NCBI GenBank assembly: GCA_000711775.1
Contig: ARYC01000148.1
Coordinates: 180,756-244,755, forward strand
Origin: Oxytricha trifallax
Taxonomy: Eukaryota; Ciliophora; Spirotrichea; Sporadotrichida; Oxytrichidae
Direction of reading: 5' to 3'
DNA: 64,000 nucleotides
Below are positions 12,601 to 23,812 of the stretch, piece by piece (the stretch's first letter is position 1; every line of letters starts with the position of its first letter). Below the pieces are notes generated by a model. The model did not search any database. It was not told the DNA's origin and worked only from the letters and a program-made list of their open reading frames with translations. A program made the position numbers and the translations under genes.

Positions 12601-14685
12601 AAACTACCTGAAAGAAACTATTTCTTTGCATACTTGCAACAATTAAAGGTGATTACCTGAAAGAAATTATTCAAGAATCTCATAAGAAAAGGTACAGCAT
12701 CTCTTCAGAGATAAAGACAAACAGGGATCAAGATAAGTGAGAGCTGGCTATCAGAGCTGCAGAAGAACCCTTATATTTCAAGTAAGATTTATAGCTTAAC
12801 TCTTTAGAAAAATCTGGTACTGGCATCTTCTTGATGAAGGAATAGGCAAGCTTCACAGAGAGCGAAAGTCGCAGACAAAATATGAAGTCAGCAAGAGACT
12901 TTATTCAAATATTCAGCCACCAGAGTCAATGAACATAGATGCTGGAGCTGGCAGTAAGAGAAGAAACTTAGGTGGAGGAAGCAAGAAATAGAAGAAAAGA
13001 AAGAGAAGCCAGCTCCCTCTAAAGAATTTTAAATGTGACTTATATATTCATTAACTTAACTAAAAACTTATTTATATACATTCACTCTCCCTTCTTTAGC
13101 ACACTTTTAAGCCAACAAATTATCTACTCTCTTCGCTGACCTTTTAATAAAGTCTACTGTATCGATAGGTAGGTCATGCATCAAGTGATATAGCAGCAGT
13201 TTCTTGTAATGATTAAAATACCCCAGTAGAACTCATTCCATTAAACTATGGACTGTAAGGAACGTTGAACACTGGCGTTATTCTAAGTTGTTCATAACTC
13301 TTCCTTGTTTATTTAGTATTATGAACAGAAAGATTATCAACAAAGAGTAAAATCTCTTATTCAGGGTACTTCTCTCTCAGCTGTTCTAAGAATTTATATA
13401 CTACTCTGTCTTAATAGAGCGAGGATGAATAAGATAAGTTTCTAAACCAGTATCCTCGCTAATTCCTCCAAGAATAGCCATTGTTTATACCTTGACTTTC
13501 TAGTCATATACTTCTATGTTGCTATGCCTCTAATACCAAGACTTCTAGATGAAAGTGTTGAATGTAAACACAGCCTCGTCAGCATGAATAAACTTAATAT
13601 TATTCAATTAGGCTCTCTGCATTTAATTATAAATATAAGTTAAGTTGTTGTTGTAAAATGGCAGAGTGAAATCAATTACTCTCTTGATACGATTTACACC
13701 TTTGTAAGAGATACCGCTTCGTTTATAAATGTTTGCAACAGACTATGCAGACATCTTCAACTCAGGGAACTGGCGATGAAACATAATAGCTCGTTAGTCG
13801 AGAGAGAAGTGAGCCCAATACTGCAAAGTTTTTTCATTAATAAGATAGTCAATATGCTTCTATAGAAACTTAGACTTCCTCTTAGGCTAAGAATTCAGCT
13901 ATTATTGCTTTAATTACACAGATTTCAAGCAGTGAGAACGAACAGTTGAGGGACTACGCTTTAAGAGCAGTGCAATAGACTTACAGATCAGTACTGGTTT
14001 GACTTATTCACTATATATATCACATCCATAACGCAGTTTAAACACTAAATCTATATACTCTTCATCATAAATAGACCCCAAAAGCTTGCTATTTTGTCTC
14101 GCATTTAATTAATAACCCCAACCCCTAACAAATTCCCTACAAATCAAAGCACTTATAAACCTCATTAAGGGGTTTTGGGGTTTTGACTGTTATCTGCTAT
14201 ACTCCTCTATAACTGGAATTACTGTTATTGCTTGTGATAACTCTGCATTAGTAAGTTATTTGAGAATTTCTTAGTAGAGTTTTTAGGGTTTGATTGTAGG
14301 CTTTAGTGCAAAATGCTCTCGTTTTTTAGCTAATTTCTTGACAAGTTAGATCTGTTGTTAATACTTTAAATTCAAGAAACATAACATCTAAAAAAAAGAT
14401 TATATTCTTAGATACTCTATATAATTTATCAGACAAGATTAGACATTTATAATTTAAATAAATATATGAAATACTTCTATGATTGCTATAGGTGTCATCA
14501 CCATTTCTACCAATCATTAAAATGTCCTCAAGAGTCTCTTTCCTTCTGTTTCTCATTTCAATGGATGTCTATGATTCATTTAAGTCAATATCCAAATCGT
14601 TATTATTATCATTTACAAATATTTTCTTAGACTTTTTTGATTTTATTCCTGAGAACTAGCTTAAAGAGCTATCAATTGACTTCAT
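9678..14685 (-). CDS. unrecognised Asn/Ser-rich protein, MDS interrupted by TBE1
   Basis: ATG at 14683-14685 starts MKSIDSSLSQFSGIKSKKSK. Joining across the IES at 14360-14476 (pointer AATACTT) links NHRSI to NNRSNLSRN. The frame then runs to ADNS at the TBE1 junction (14186) and continues at 10126 as VEEYENNLRFQFEKS once the element and one ACT copy are removed. A second IES (9900-10009, pointer TTCATGTTT) joins SLSIKHE to SLNQSQLSKYKK. The stop is TGA 9678-9680. Four segments, all in order, give one open frame of roughly 250 residues. No domain is recognised; the C-terminus is charged (KLEKDGDNKDMMLIKLQDF). Confidence 0.78.
9900..10009 (-). other. IES, 9 bp pointer TTCATGTTT
   Basis: TTCATGTTT occurs at 9900-9908 and 10001-10009. 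The 92 bp between is AT-rich. Removal joins two coding segments in frame across residues KHE. Confidence 0.82.
10127..10204 (+). repeat. TBE1 left terminal inverted repeat
   Basis: 78 bp, starting with two C4A4 telomere units and continuing TTAATGAGG. It matches the right repeat base for base. Confidence 0.96.
10246..11520 (-). pseudogene. TBE1 57 kDa ORF: C2H2 zinc fingers plus kinase-like domain, frame-broken
   Basis: ATG at 11518-11520 begins a segment with two C2H2 fingers (YFCEKCERDF..H...H and YDCFECHKQY..H...H). TGA at 11131-11133 ends that frame. Another segment runs in a second frame from ATG 11088-11090, and at about 10990 the reading shifts back to the first frame for the kinase-like part. 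The kinase part has HRDLKPEN and IIDFNRALR (DFN in place of DFG) and GTPGYYPEREDW, ending at TGA 10246-10248. Zinc finger plus kinase is the known architecture of the TBE1 57 kDa product. At least two frame disruptions and a nonsense codon suggest this copy cannot make it intact. Confidence 0.85.
11884..12050. promoter_or_regulatory. tandem CCTAATTAAGTAC motifs between divergent TBE1 ORFs
   Basis: CCTAATTAAGTAC occurs at 11908-11920, 11971-11983, 12001-12013 and 12033-12045, the first and last followed by GTAC. A related inverted copy (GTACGTACCGATTTAGGA) starts at 11884. The cluster lies between the starts of the leftward 57 kDa ORF (11520) and the rightward 22 kDa ORF (12257), where a shared control region would be expected. 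Function is inferred from position and repetition only. Confidence 0.5.
12257..13050 (+). pseudogene. TBE1 22 kDa ORF, frame-broken
   Basis: It begins at ATG 12257 with MESMNDVMKRVQAQELIQRF and stays open to a TGA near 12555. The likely continuation (NDPEVSLYLPTKKQLSNKL) is in another frame. Further shifts are needed for the segment YLKEIIQESHKKRYSISS and for the basic tail GSKKQKKRKRSQLPLKNF near 13000. At least three frame changes make this a decayed copy. Identification rests on position between the kinase and transposase genes of TBE1; the function of the 22 kDa protein is unknown to me. Confidence 0.75.
13050..14104 (-). pseudogene. TBE1 42 kDa DDE transposase, frame-broken
   Basis: The body reads DEEYIDLVFKLRYGCD near the N-terminus (helix-turn-helix-like). 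The catalytic triad follows: Asp in HADEAVF (codon 13578-13580), Asp in LLFVDNLSVHN (13336-13338) and Glu in NEFYW (13232-13234). This is the Tc1/mariner-type DDE arrangement of TBE transposases. The only nearby ATG (14102-14104) is one base out of frame with the body. A shift is needed at about 13400 and more around the catalytic Glu at 13230, so the copy looks inactive. In living Oxytricha, TBE transposases are known to help genome rearrangement. Confidence 0.88.
14108..14185 (-). repeat. TBE1 right terminal inverted repeat
   Basis: 78 bp inverted copy of 10127-10204, ending GGGGTTTTGGGGTTTTG and followed by the target duplication ACT. Confidence 0.96.
14360..14476 (-). other. IES, 7 bp pointer AATACTT
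   Basis: AATACTT at 14360-14366 and 14470-14476 bounds 103 bp. Removing it shifts the reading frame from an upstream segment into the frame that continues through the TBE1 junction, so the IES is needed for a sensible protein. Confidence 0.8.
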
Positions 14686-14799
14686 TGTTTACAGAAATGA
14701 TTGACGTTTTCGCTTCTTAGACGATTAAGAAAGTTAAATCTTCAAAATATATATGAGAATTGATTAATTTATAAATTTAAGGTTAAGGGGTCTTGGGTG

Positions 14800-16750
14800 T
14801 TTTAATAGCACTTTCTATTAATAAATACAAAAGTTAAGGGTGTTGAGAATGGCTGGTATTACTGCCTTTCTTAGCTTTAGAGCCTCCAAGTGAAAAATGC
14901 TAATTATTCCTTGTTATTTAATCCCCATAGTCCGCCCCTAAATTATTCTAATTCAAGTTAAGAGTCAACTTCAAAGAGTGATTGCTCAACAATGATTGAT
15001 TATTCTCTTCTCTTGATAAAAACTCAAGTTGATTGGATATTTATGCATCCTAGTATTATTGAAACTGCGAAACTTGATTGTTTTACTAAGCCAATGTTAG
15101 AAGGGCATGCTATGTGTTTAGGTTGTCGAATACTCTATTGTTTTCCAGGATGTTGCTACTTCTTAAGAAATTCAAGCGATGTTCGCTGTATTAATCATCG
15201 TTATTTGTAAACATGTCTATTATTTAATTTTATTCAATTTAGTCATAGGGTTTTGAATCGCTCTCAAAATAGGGTTATATATTTTACAAATTTATAAATT
15301 AATATCATTAAATGAGGGTGTGTAGACATTTCGTTAAAATTGGAGTGATAATCCAAACTTAATGTTTTTCAATAAAATTATAAACAATTTTTATAAGTCA
15401 ACCTAAAAATAGCCATCATGTTCATCCCTAGAATCAATAGACTACAAAGGTATATTGACACTTTACTGCTTCACTCTATTTTAATATTTAATGTCTCTCT
15501 GACTATCTCCTCTATTTTCATAAATTTCTTGCTCTTCCTATGAAAACTACACTTCATTATGTATTTATGAGAAATTAGATTGAGATAAATCCCTCATAAT
15601 CTACTCTTAAATATTAATGTTGTTATTTTAAGTGTTCTATGATATCATCTCATTTTTCGTATTTGCATTTTGATTATTCTAAATTTCAAAATTTAGGGCT
15701 TTTCCACCATTTTTACTGTTATAGGTGAATTGGGGCATGAAATGCTGGAAGTTTATATGTCTTATGCCGTTAATGTCTCTGTGAAGAATTTTGTTATTGT
15801 TATTTGCGCTTGTCATTGTGTTTACATGAGAGTTATAAGTTTTATTATATTAGGGAAGAAAATAAAGGTTATAGAATTTTCCTAAAAATAATTTGATATT
15901 TATGGTATCATTATAATATTATGATAAAAGTGTTAAAATTTTACTCACCTTTCATTTTATTGTTTAAATTCATAACAGTATTATTTGCAGTCGAAGCTGT
16001 TCCCTTATTTTTCAATCCTTTATCAGTAAGTAATTTCTGATTTGAATTGTAATTTTACTAAGCTCATTTTCTATTAATTTATTGTTAAAAACCTTTTTGC
16101 ATAAATTTCAATTTAATATAATAGGATATACTAAGTGGTGAGATCTTGACTGGTATCAATCTTTTTATTCTCAAGTTGCAATATTAACTCAGCCTCCTTG
16201 AGGCTTGGTCTCACCCATTCAAATGGAGAATGTATCTTATTTTCATCATTTATGTGAAATACCTGATGAAAAGTTTTATAATAAACTTCTTCTCTGAATA
16301 ATAAATGTATGAACTATTTATATTATGATACGGCTGATTGATGAAACTATTAGGGAGGACTGTATGATTGATAAAGTCATTGTTCGTGCTCCCTTCATTC
16401 CTTGGGGAATTAGGGTTGTAATTACTCAGCACACTCTGACCACCCCCATATAAGTTGCTATTAATCCTCGTGTGATTATTCCTATTTTCATGATTCATGG
16501 ATGTAGTAGGGAAATTCACAGTGATTACAGATTGATTCTTTGACCTTCTTAACTGCTAGAGTTTGCTCTGGTGTTTCTCAATTCTCTTCAACTAATCGTT
16601 GTTGCAAATCTCTTCGTTGTTGTCGAATACTCTGGACTCTTCGATTTAGATATTTTTACGGCTTATTACTATTCTCTTCGTTGGATTTGTCTGATTTGGG
16701 TTTTAAGTCACGGAGAAGTTGTTTAATTGGTTTGTGTTTGATGGCGTCAT
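14800..16750 (-). CDS. unrecognised Asn/Gln/Ser-rich protein in several MDSs
   Basis: ATG at 16748-16750 starts MTPSNTNQLNNFSVTQ. The first MDS runs to about 16316. Pointer ATTTAT (16248-16253 and 16316-16321) joins PYHNI to NDENKIHSPFEWVRP. Further segments lie at about 16250-16130, 16040-15955 (TDKGLKNKGTASTANNTV, ending at a GTGAGT donor), 15830-15400 and 15190-14830. Most are rich in Asn, Gln and Ser. The C-terminal segment reads LSREENNQSLLSNHSLKL and then SLGGSKAKKGSNTSHSQHP; the stop is not fixed. The family is not recognised; low-complexity Asn/Gln content is common in ciliates. Confidence 0.65.
16248..16321 (-). other. IES, 6 bp pointer ATTTAT
   Basis: ATTTAT at 16248-16253 and 16316-16321. 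Joining gives HNINDENKIHSPFEW in frame. A 6 bp AT-only pointer could arise by chance; frame continuity supports it. Confidence 0.6.
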
Positions 16751-17006
16751 ACTCTCAGTAAATAAATTATAAATACTTTAGACTGATATTAATATTAAAC
16801 TAATTCTAACAGTACCATAATCATATAAGCAAAAGTATATATTATCGTAATTATCAGTATATTATAAGGATGTACACAGTATTATATATTACACTCTTCT
16901 TTTAAATCCACTTAATTAATAAGATTAATAAGAAAGTAAAAAGTCAAGAATAAAATATCGCAATAGTATAAGAAAATAAATTTAATTATATATTTATATT
17001 ATAACC

Positions 17007-17342
17007 AAATCTATATATGGTTTGGGATAAAGTGTGGTATAGTGTTATTTTAATTATATATTTAAATTAAATTAAAAAATAACATTTCATTTATTAGAGA
17101 TGACATTTAATTTATTATAAAATCATTGAATTCATACATTTATAATATATCACGTTTATAAAATGATTAATTTTTAAACTTTTTAAATATAAATAAATAA
17201 ATCATAGTAAAGCATAAGTAAATTCTTTGTTAATTTAAATTAAATGTCATCTCTAATAAATGAAATATTATTTTTAAATTTATTTAAATATATAATTAAA
17301 ATAACACTATACCACACTCTATCCCAAACCATATATAGATTT
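17007..17342. mobile_element. 336 bp inverted-repeat (foldback) element
   Basis: AAATCTATATATGGTTTGGG at the left end is repeated in inverse at 17323-17342. The arms (about 17007-17116 and 17232-17342) match apart from scattered changes, e.g. one base in GATAAAGTGTGG versus GATAGAGTGTGG. The centre is AT-rich and non-coding. It lies between genes. The sequence is unrelated to the palindromes at 5918 and 60650. Confidence 0.78.
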
Positions 17343-18207
17343 GAGTTGCAGTGTGGTTTTAATTAGTAAATTAGATTGATTAATTTATATATTTAAATAT
17401 TAATTATTAAATACTATTAGTTATTCTTGATTAATTTCCTAATTTCTGGCGAATATTTAAATTCTTACTTATTGCTTCGGTTGATAAGCATTATTATAAT
17501 AATTGCTTGTTAAATTAGTGTTCTACTAATCAATAAATTACGAAGGCAATCTAATTTAATGATTAATGACTAAATTTCTAGTTTTTTTACTTAAAGATGC
17601 TTAACTTTTTAGTATTTCTAGGCCTGTTAAACTATTACTATTCCTATCGCTTTTTATTCCTGATTCCTTGAAAGAGAGAATTTAGTTTGTTTTCTTATTA
17701 TTTGATCTTAATAATTGATTTATTTTTGATTTGGTTTATGAATACCTTAAGAGTCTATTGTAAATGTTTTGGAACAAATTACGTCTTTCAAAGGGGTTTT
17801 GGGCATATTTATAGTACCCTAATCAAAATTAAATAAATAATCTATTGCTTAAGCATAGGATTGTTTATATTTAATATAATATTGTTAGTTATAGAATATA
17901 CTCTCATGGGTTGTCTAATTTTTAAGCAAGAGTTTGATGTGATATCCATATAAGGTCATAACAAACAAAGAATTCAGATTTCAATTGAAAATACTATTTA
18001 AAATTGAGTTCTTTATTTATTGAAACCACTTCCCATATGAAAAAATGATAGATTTAGAAATAAATCACTCATAAAAGTAAGTGAAGAGAAGTATTAAAGC
18101 TTACTTATAGAGAGAAATTCTTGTCTGGAACAGTGCTGTTGCTCTTTTGCTTTCTTTGCAAAATTCCCTGTCTGCTGTACAGCCCACTTGAGCTGCCAGA
18201 CATTTAT

Positions 18208-18243
<36 letters not shown>

Positions 18244-18516
18244 AATAATCTATAAGTCTTAATTATATAAAAAATAATAATAATTTCATAAATTGTGGAT
18301 CTTGTAGAATACTGGGATTGTTACAGTTTGTTAAAACTTAAATAATTATAAAAATATTAGAATTAAATTGAAATGTTTTTTATTGTAATATTTTTTATAA
18401 TTTGTTAGTTTCTAATGTTTGTGATTGATTTTTCATTAAAAGCGAATAAATTTAATTTTAACAATCCCCTTCAACCATATGCTTAAATAACCCAGCATTT
18501 GTTTTATTCTACTTAT
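17343..18516. other. intergenic, includes (AT)n tract
   Basis: AT-rich non-coding sequence. A pure AT dinucleotide run spans about 18210-18240. A short more GC-rich patch at 18120-18200 shows no open frame I can support. Confidence 0.6.
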
Positions 18517-19258
18517 ATGAGTGATTTATAGCTCGCTAGTTATTAACTTTAATTTTTATAGGACAAGGATTTCTAGAAAACTTAAACCCAAATTGATGCC
18601 AAAGCACAAAAACTAATGGTAAGTTTTACACTTATTTCTGTACATATTTTGCCTAAATTTTATCAATGAATGCCTCAGTTGTCCTAAAAACCATATGCTT
18701 ATAGAAAATACATGAGTATAGAAGAATCGCATTCTTTGGATCTCCCCTTGAAAAGAAAGCTGTGCAGTAAGTTCACCCCCCCCCATTTAAATGTTTCTCC
18801 ACTTTACAAGCTTTAAAATGCTTGTAGAAATTTCCATGAAATTCATTTCATCCAATTTTTATTAATAATTCTCTCCCTTATAGATAAGAATATAAAAACG
18901 ACTGTGACAACTTGCTTAAGATCAAGGAGCAGAAACAGAGAGACTTTGAGAGACGTGACAAACTTCAAACTTAACAGGCTTAGAAAGACTTCGAGAGAGG
19001 TGCCAGTGATGTGAGAAAGAAAGAGATCGAAAGAAGGGAACAAATGAAGAGGGTAAACTAATATCATAAAACATGAGTTATTTTATATGTTCAAGTTGAT
19101 TATCAATGCAAGTTATATAAGTTAATTTAGCTGAAGATAACTTGATGATGGCTTAAAACAAGAAGCGCCAAGAAATGATTCAGCAAGTTTAAGATAATAT
19201 TCGTGAACAGAAAGCCATAGCTGATAGCAAAATCAAGTACTCGGCTATGATAAGATGA
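18517..19258 (+). CDS. Glu/Lys/Arg-rich coiled-coil protein
   Basis: ATG 18517-18519 opens MSDLQLASYQLQFLQDKD. Coding segments at about 18517-18617, 18681-18768, 18883-19051 and 19130-19258 are separated by GT-AG-like introns or IESs. The third reads KNDCDNLLKIKEQKQRDFER and on to RKKEIERREQMKR. The last ends AMIR with TGA at 19256-19258. The charged helical composition resembles cytoskeletal or ciliary coiled-coil proteins, but no named family is evident. The second-to-third junction needs an AG join that is not a canonical donor, suggesting an IES there. Confidence 0.65.
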
Positions 19259-19720
19259 GTTTAAATTTTTTCAAGGGGCTTTTTCTAGCTTCTTTTCTCT
19301 TAATAAATGTCAAGTATAAACTTAATAATGTAATGATAGTAAAACACTTAATATTGTATTAATGATTAGTTTAAGAATATTTCAAGATCATCTTTGGAAA
19401 AAATTTCCCCTATATAAATACTTTAACTACCCTCTTTTACTTTTTCTCCACTTTCTATCTTAATTAATTACAAAATACTCATGATAATGAAGAAAATGGC
19501 AAAATTCTTTCCTTAATTTACTAAACTTCTCATTAAATTTAATATTAATTCTTTGATATCTTAAGCATCAAACAATTAATGAATGACAAGAAATGCTAAT
19601 ATTTTGCTAAAATTGCTCTATTCATCATAAATTCATTAATTGAAGATGATTAAATTGAAAATAAATTGTGCAATTCTATAATAAATTATAAACCCTCCAC
19701 TCACTTTTACTAATTTAAAA

Positions 19721-21538
19721 ATGGATAATTAGCTGCACAAACAAGAAAGAAAACACACACTAAATGAGTCCTTCAAGAAATCCTTGCTGCTTCTATTCCA
19801 GAAATTTCTAGACTCCCCTCTTGACAGAATGCTAACAATCAAGTAGACTTAGTATTGGAATTACTAATTCTCAGTGTCTCCCACTATTAAAGATTCATAA
19901 AAATAGCATCATGATTTGAAGTAAAATAGTGGTAAAATTGAACCCAAGTCGGCTTAGTAACATTTGAAGACGGAGTATTTCACGAAATCAAGTGATATTG
20001 CAAAGAGTATTTATAGAGAGCAAGGTGGATGGAAATCGTTCTTTAGAGGGTATCCGGCTATTCCCAGGTGTGCTCTTGGACTGTTTTTAAGTAATAACAT
20101 GGAGGTGACTAATGGATTGATGCTCTTTAAATATCTCAGTTTTATTGGCTTTACTGAACACAACTAAACTAGGTTACTCAAATTTGTGGAAATCTATTGC
20201 AAATGAGTATATTGCAACATTTCCTATAAAAAAAAAGTATTCTTCTTTTTAAAGTTTAATATGCGACATTTCTATTGGTTACTATGTATTCTTAAATAGG
20301 GTTAAGTCTGCTAACTTACCCCTTTCATTAGATCTAAGTTATCCTATAATAAATTGCTTATGCGAAAATATCATATATAATATTTATTTAAATAAACTAT
20401 AAACAAGGACATAGGTGGAACTTAAAAATAGAGACAGTTTATATCGTTTAATGATGCTGCTAATAGATTTCCCAAATTTAAAAGCTTAAAGAATGTGGAA
20501 GCAAATTAGAAAAATATTGAATAAATATGCAATAATTATTACTAAATACATTAAATAAAGACCTAAAGCATTAGTATTTTAATTGTACTTTTAGGTATTT
20601 AATATGCCATTAACATTGGTTTGATGGCAAACTTATTATAATTATATTATAGTTTATTGCATTTAATTTTGTTAAATATAGTGCAATTATACTACCGAGG
20701 CTACTCAGCTTTCTTACTAACAACTATATTGTTTTATCACACTAATTTGTATATGAATGGCTTCATTCTGAAAAAATACTAACATTTTTACAAGTATCAT
20801 ATATGTATTAATAAACATTTTTTAATTTCTATAGTAATTAACTATAAGATCCAAACTTAATGATAATAAATAAATTAATATAAGTATTATTATTTTAAAA
20901 GTAGAAACAGGAGATTGGGGTTGATTTGTAAAAAGATTCGAGAGTGTAGTAGATGAAGGTTTTAAGTTAATATATGCTTTTGGCTTCTCAAGTGGTTGCG
21001 ACATTCGTTGCCTACCCATTTGAGTTATTATCAAACTAGAATTATATAAAAAGCTTAACTATTTTTAATAAAATTATTGCTGTTGTTCATTAGAATAAAG
21101 AGAAGAAATTTATGTGCTTAATTTTAACTTTAAATGAAACTAGTTTGATAATATTTTTGTAATTTTTTAACATATAAATCCCATTTAATTGTAATTTTAT
21201 AATAGTATATAGAGTGTAAATAGCTAAATTGAGTGATGCAATTTCAAACAACAGTAATAATTAAAAAGATCCATTTAAAATAAGTATAAGAGCCACAATA
21301 AAGGAAATTATTATCAAATTTATATGTAATTAAAATGCATTAAGCTACTCTGTATAAAAATATTCATTGATTCATTTTTAATTATAACAATATGAATACT
21401 AAAATGGGTAAAGATTAGAGGACAGGGTATAGAAATTTATATAATGGAGTGGGGTTGGCAGTAGCCAGAAATATGGTGTTTTTATGGTTTATGCCAGATG
21501 CTCTGTATTCACTGATGAACAGAAGGAAAAAAGAATGA
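19721..21538 (+). CDS. mitochondrial carrier family protein
   Basis: ATG at 19721. The first MDS contains the carrier signature around DSPLDRMLTIKQ (the PxD-type repeat motif), then KSIYREQGGWKSFFRGYPA, a typical matrix-loop helix followed by a membrane segment. Another segment (about 20935-21035) reads LASQVVATFVAYPFELLS, the start of the third repeat (P-x-E). The last (from about 21410) reads GYRNLYNGVGLAVARNMV and ends at TGA 21536-21538. These are SLC25-type inner-membrane transporters of metabolites or nucleotides; the substrate cannot be told. Middle junctions are unresolved, and a 14 bp inverted repeat lies near one of them. Confidence 0.75.
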
Positions 21539-23812
21539 TTTAATTAATGAATGAATGATTTTTCTATTTATACTTATCAGTAAAGGAATGTTCGTTAAAT
21601 TCATTAAGTGTTAAGTGAAATATAACGTAGCGTTTCTATTTCACGATAGGATTTTTTAAGGATTATTTGCAAAGCGATTTGATATCCTCCCACCTCAGAA
21701 ACCCTTTCTAGTCTCTATCAATAACCTCCAATAAAACCTAAACTCTCACTTCAAACTCCTTCCATCCGTTTTAACTTTAATTTTTACTATAAGTACCACC
21801 ACTCTAATCTTTATCAAATATTTAGCATTACTGTTTCTTATAAGTTTCTTGATGTTTTAAAACTTTTGCACATTTTATGAATTCTTGTTATTGAAGCAAA
21901 CCGTTTTAATGGGAGCCTTGAACTGCTGATTACAATATTTAAGAGAATATTTCAGGGTTTTCGTACTATAGCTATGGGAAAGCAATTTCAAAATTATCAA
22001 TTTGCAAATCAACCTTAAAAAAATAAGGATTCTCACTAAACATAGCTATCATTAAATTATTTATATTAAGCACTTCGGAAATATTAAAATTCAAGTCCCT
22101 TAGATACAGACTAGAGCATCTCAGATTATTAATGATGATTTTATGCGATTATCAATTTACACAGTGAAATATAGAAAACTAAATTTGAAATTATTTGAGA
22201 TCTTGGTTACTTCAGCTTGTGTTCTAACTCTCTCAAGTCAATTTAGGAGATTTTATCGAAGTTAGTTTTGAAATAAGTAAGAAATTACTCTCGTTTTTCA
22301 TCATCATTCATTCTTATAGACTTTTTAAAATCTAAAGGGGCTTTATTTTATTATTTCTGAATAGTCAAACTGTGATCTGATTCAATTTTTACATCTAAAT
22401 CTAAATAATATTTTAATAAGTGGGAGGGTAACATTAAAAATTTTTTGAAGTTTTATCATAGAATATATTTCTATATAATTATGCATGATCTCGATGTTAA
22501 ACGAATTCATTTTAACTTTCCCTATTAATTTGAATCTTAACTAGCTTATTTTGGCTGTTCCTCAATCTAGGATCCCACTGTGACAAAGTTTTCCTTAACA
22601 AATTGAATTGCTATGTTTTATTTTAACTAGGTGATTGACTTTAACTTTACATTTAACTTGAGTTCGTAATTTGTTGAAATTACTTTGATTGATAATTGCT
22701 TGGCTTTGCGATTTATTACCTGCTATGTTTTAGGGTGTGCATTTGCGTTTTTGAGAAATTGGATATGTTTATGTTTTATGGGCTGATATGTATTTCAATA
22801 TCTGGCTTTGGACAGTTTTGATATAAAACAGTACTCTCATCTTGGCTTTAATTTTGAGTTAAAATATCCTTTTCAATGCTGTGCTCGTAACTTTTGAAGT
22901 TATTGTTTAAAAACAAAGAATCTTCTTCATTTAAATTTTACTAATCCAATTAACTGTAAAATTCATCATCAGTAATCTTTCTTTTATTGATTCTATATCG
23001 CTGATTATTTTCCTTTTTTAGAGATATTTTCTCATAAGATTTTAGATAGTCTTAAACTGATTAATCAAAATCCTACTATTATGATTAATTATGAAGGTCA
23101 TAAGGCTCTTTATTGATTAAATATGATAATTAAGTTTTTATAAAACTCCATAAATAAATTATTACTGTAAAATATCATCTTAGTAAATATCCTGCGATTA
23201 GTAATTTAACAGTCTCTTCTATTAACTATTAGCAACGCCCATCTGATAATTCTTTAACTAACTAATATTTGCAGATCTAAAATTAGTTTCTTGATTATAT
23301 CTTTAATTTGTAACGTTTCTCTTAATTTGCTGTTTTTATTGTTTGATCTATATATCTTAGTATATTTTAGCTTTTTAATCTTAAATTTGAAAGAAATTAT
23401 CATAAGTTCTCTGCATTATTATATCTTACTATTATATTTTCTTGTCATCCATATATTATATGTTTTGATTGAATTCTTTGTCTTATCTTTGAATGTATTA
23501 CTTATCCTATTAGTTTTGATGGACTTACTCTAAATTATTAATGTGCTTCAAACTAGATCTTTTGATAAATTATAATGTTTGGTTCAGTGCTTAATCACTA
23601 CTATTATTATTGATGTCGTCATATATGGGGGTTTAACACAAAATTTGTTGGATTCTTGAGCGATTTTTCTAGTCTCTTTTTTATCTTAATTTCACGAGGT
23701 CTAAACTACGATAAAGTAAATTTGATAGTTTTTTGGTATCTTTTTAAGTTGAAATGTTTTAGGTAGTTATGTTTGAATCAAAAGTGTCTGTGAAATAAAT
23801 AAAAATATTTAA
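21539..23812. other. long non-coding stretch, T-rich on the plus strand
   Basis: About 2.3 kb without a gene I can support. A plus-strand open frame at 23291-23533 is only Leu/Ile/Phe-rich and follows from T-rich composition. No long inverted repeat or telomere-like tract was seen. Confidence 0.5.

Larger units (their letters stand above)
10127..14185. mobile_element. TBE1-type telomere-bearing transposon, full length
   Basis: The terminal inverted repeats are 78 bp and identical: 10127-10204 and 14108-14185. Each begins CAAAACCCCAAAACCCC, i.e. hypotrich telomere repeats. The element is 4059 bp, matching the known size of about 4.1 kb for TBE1. It is flanked by ACT at 10124-10126 and 14186-14188, the ANT-type 3 bp target duplication known for TBE elements. 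Inside are the three expected genes: a zinc-finger/kinase ORF, a 22 kDa ORF and a DDE transposase. It sits inside an MDS of the 9678-14685 gene, so it must be removed precisely for that gene to work. All three internal genes carry frame breaks in this copy. Confidence 0.96.

Noticed and set aside
14992..15210. Plus-strand open frame of 72 codons
   Set aside because: The minus strand here reads as a continuous Asn/Gln-rich MDS of the 14800-16750 gene.
16540..16761. Plus-strand open frame with many Cys/Arg
   Set aside because: Shadow of the first MDS of the 14800-16750 gene, whose start codon lies at 16750.
23291..23533. Hydrophobic plus-strand open frame
   Set aside because: Composed almost only of Leu, Ile, Phe and Val as expected from T-rich DNA; no start context or motif.
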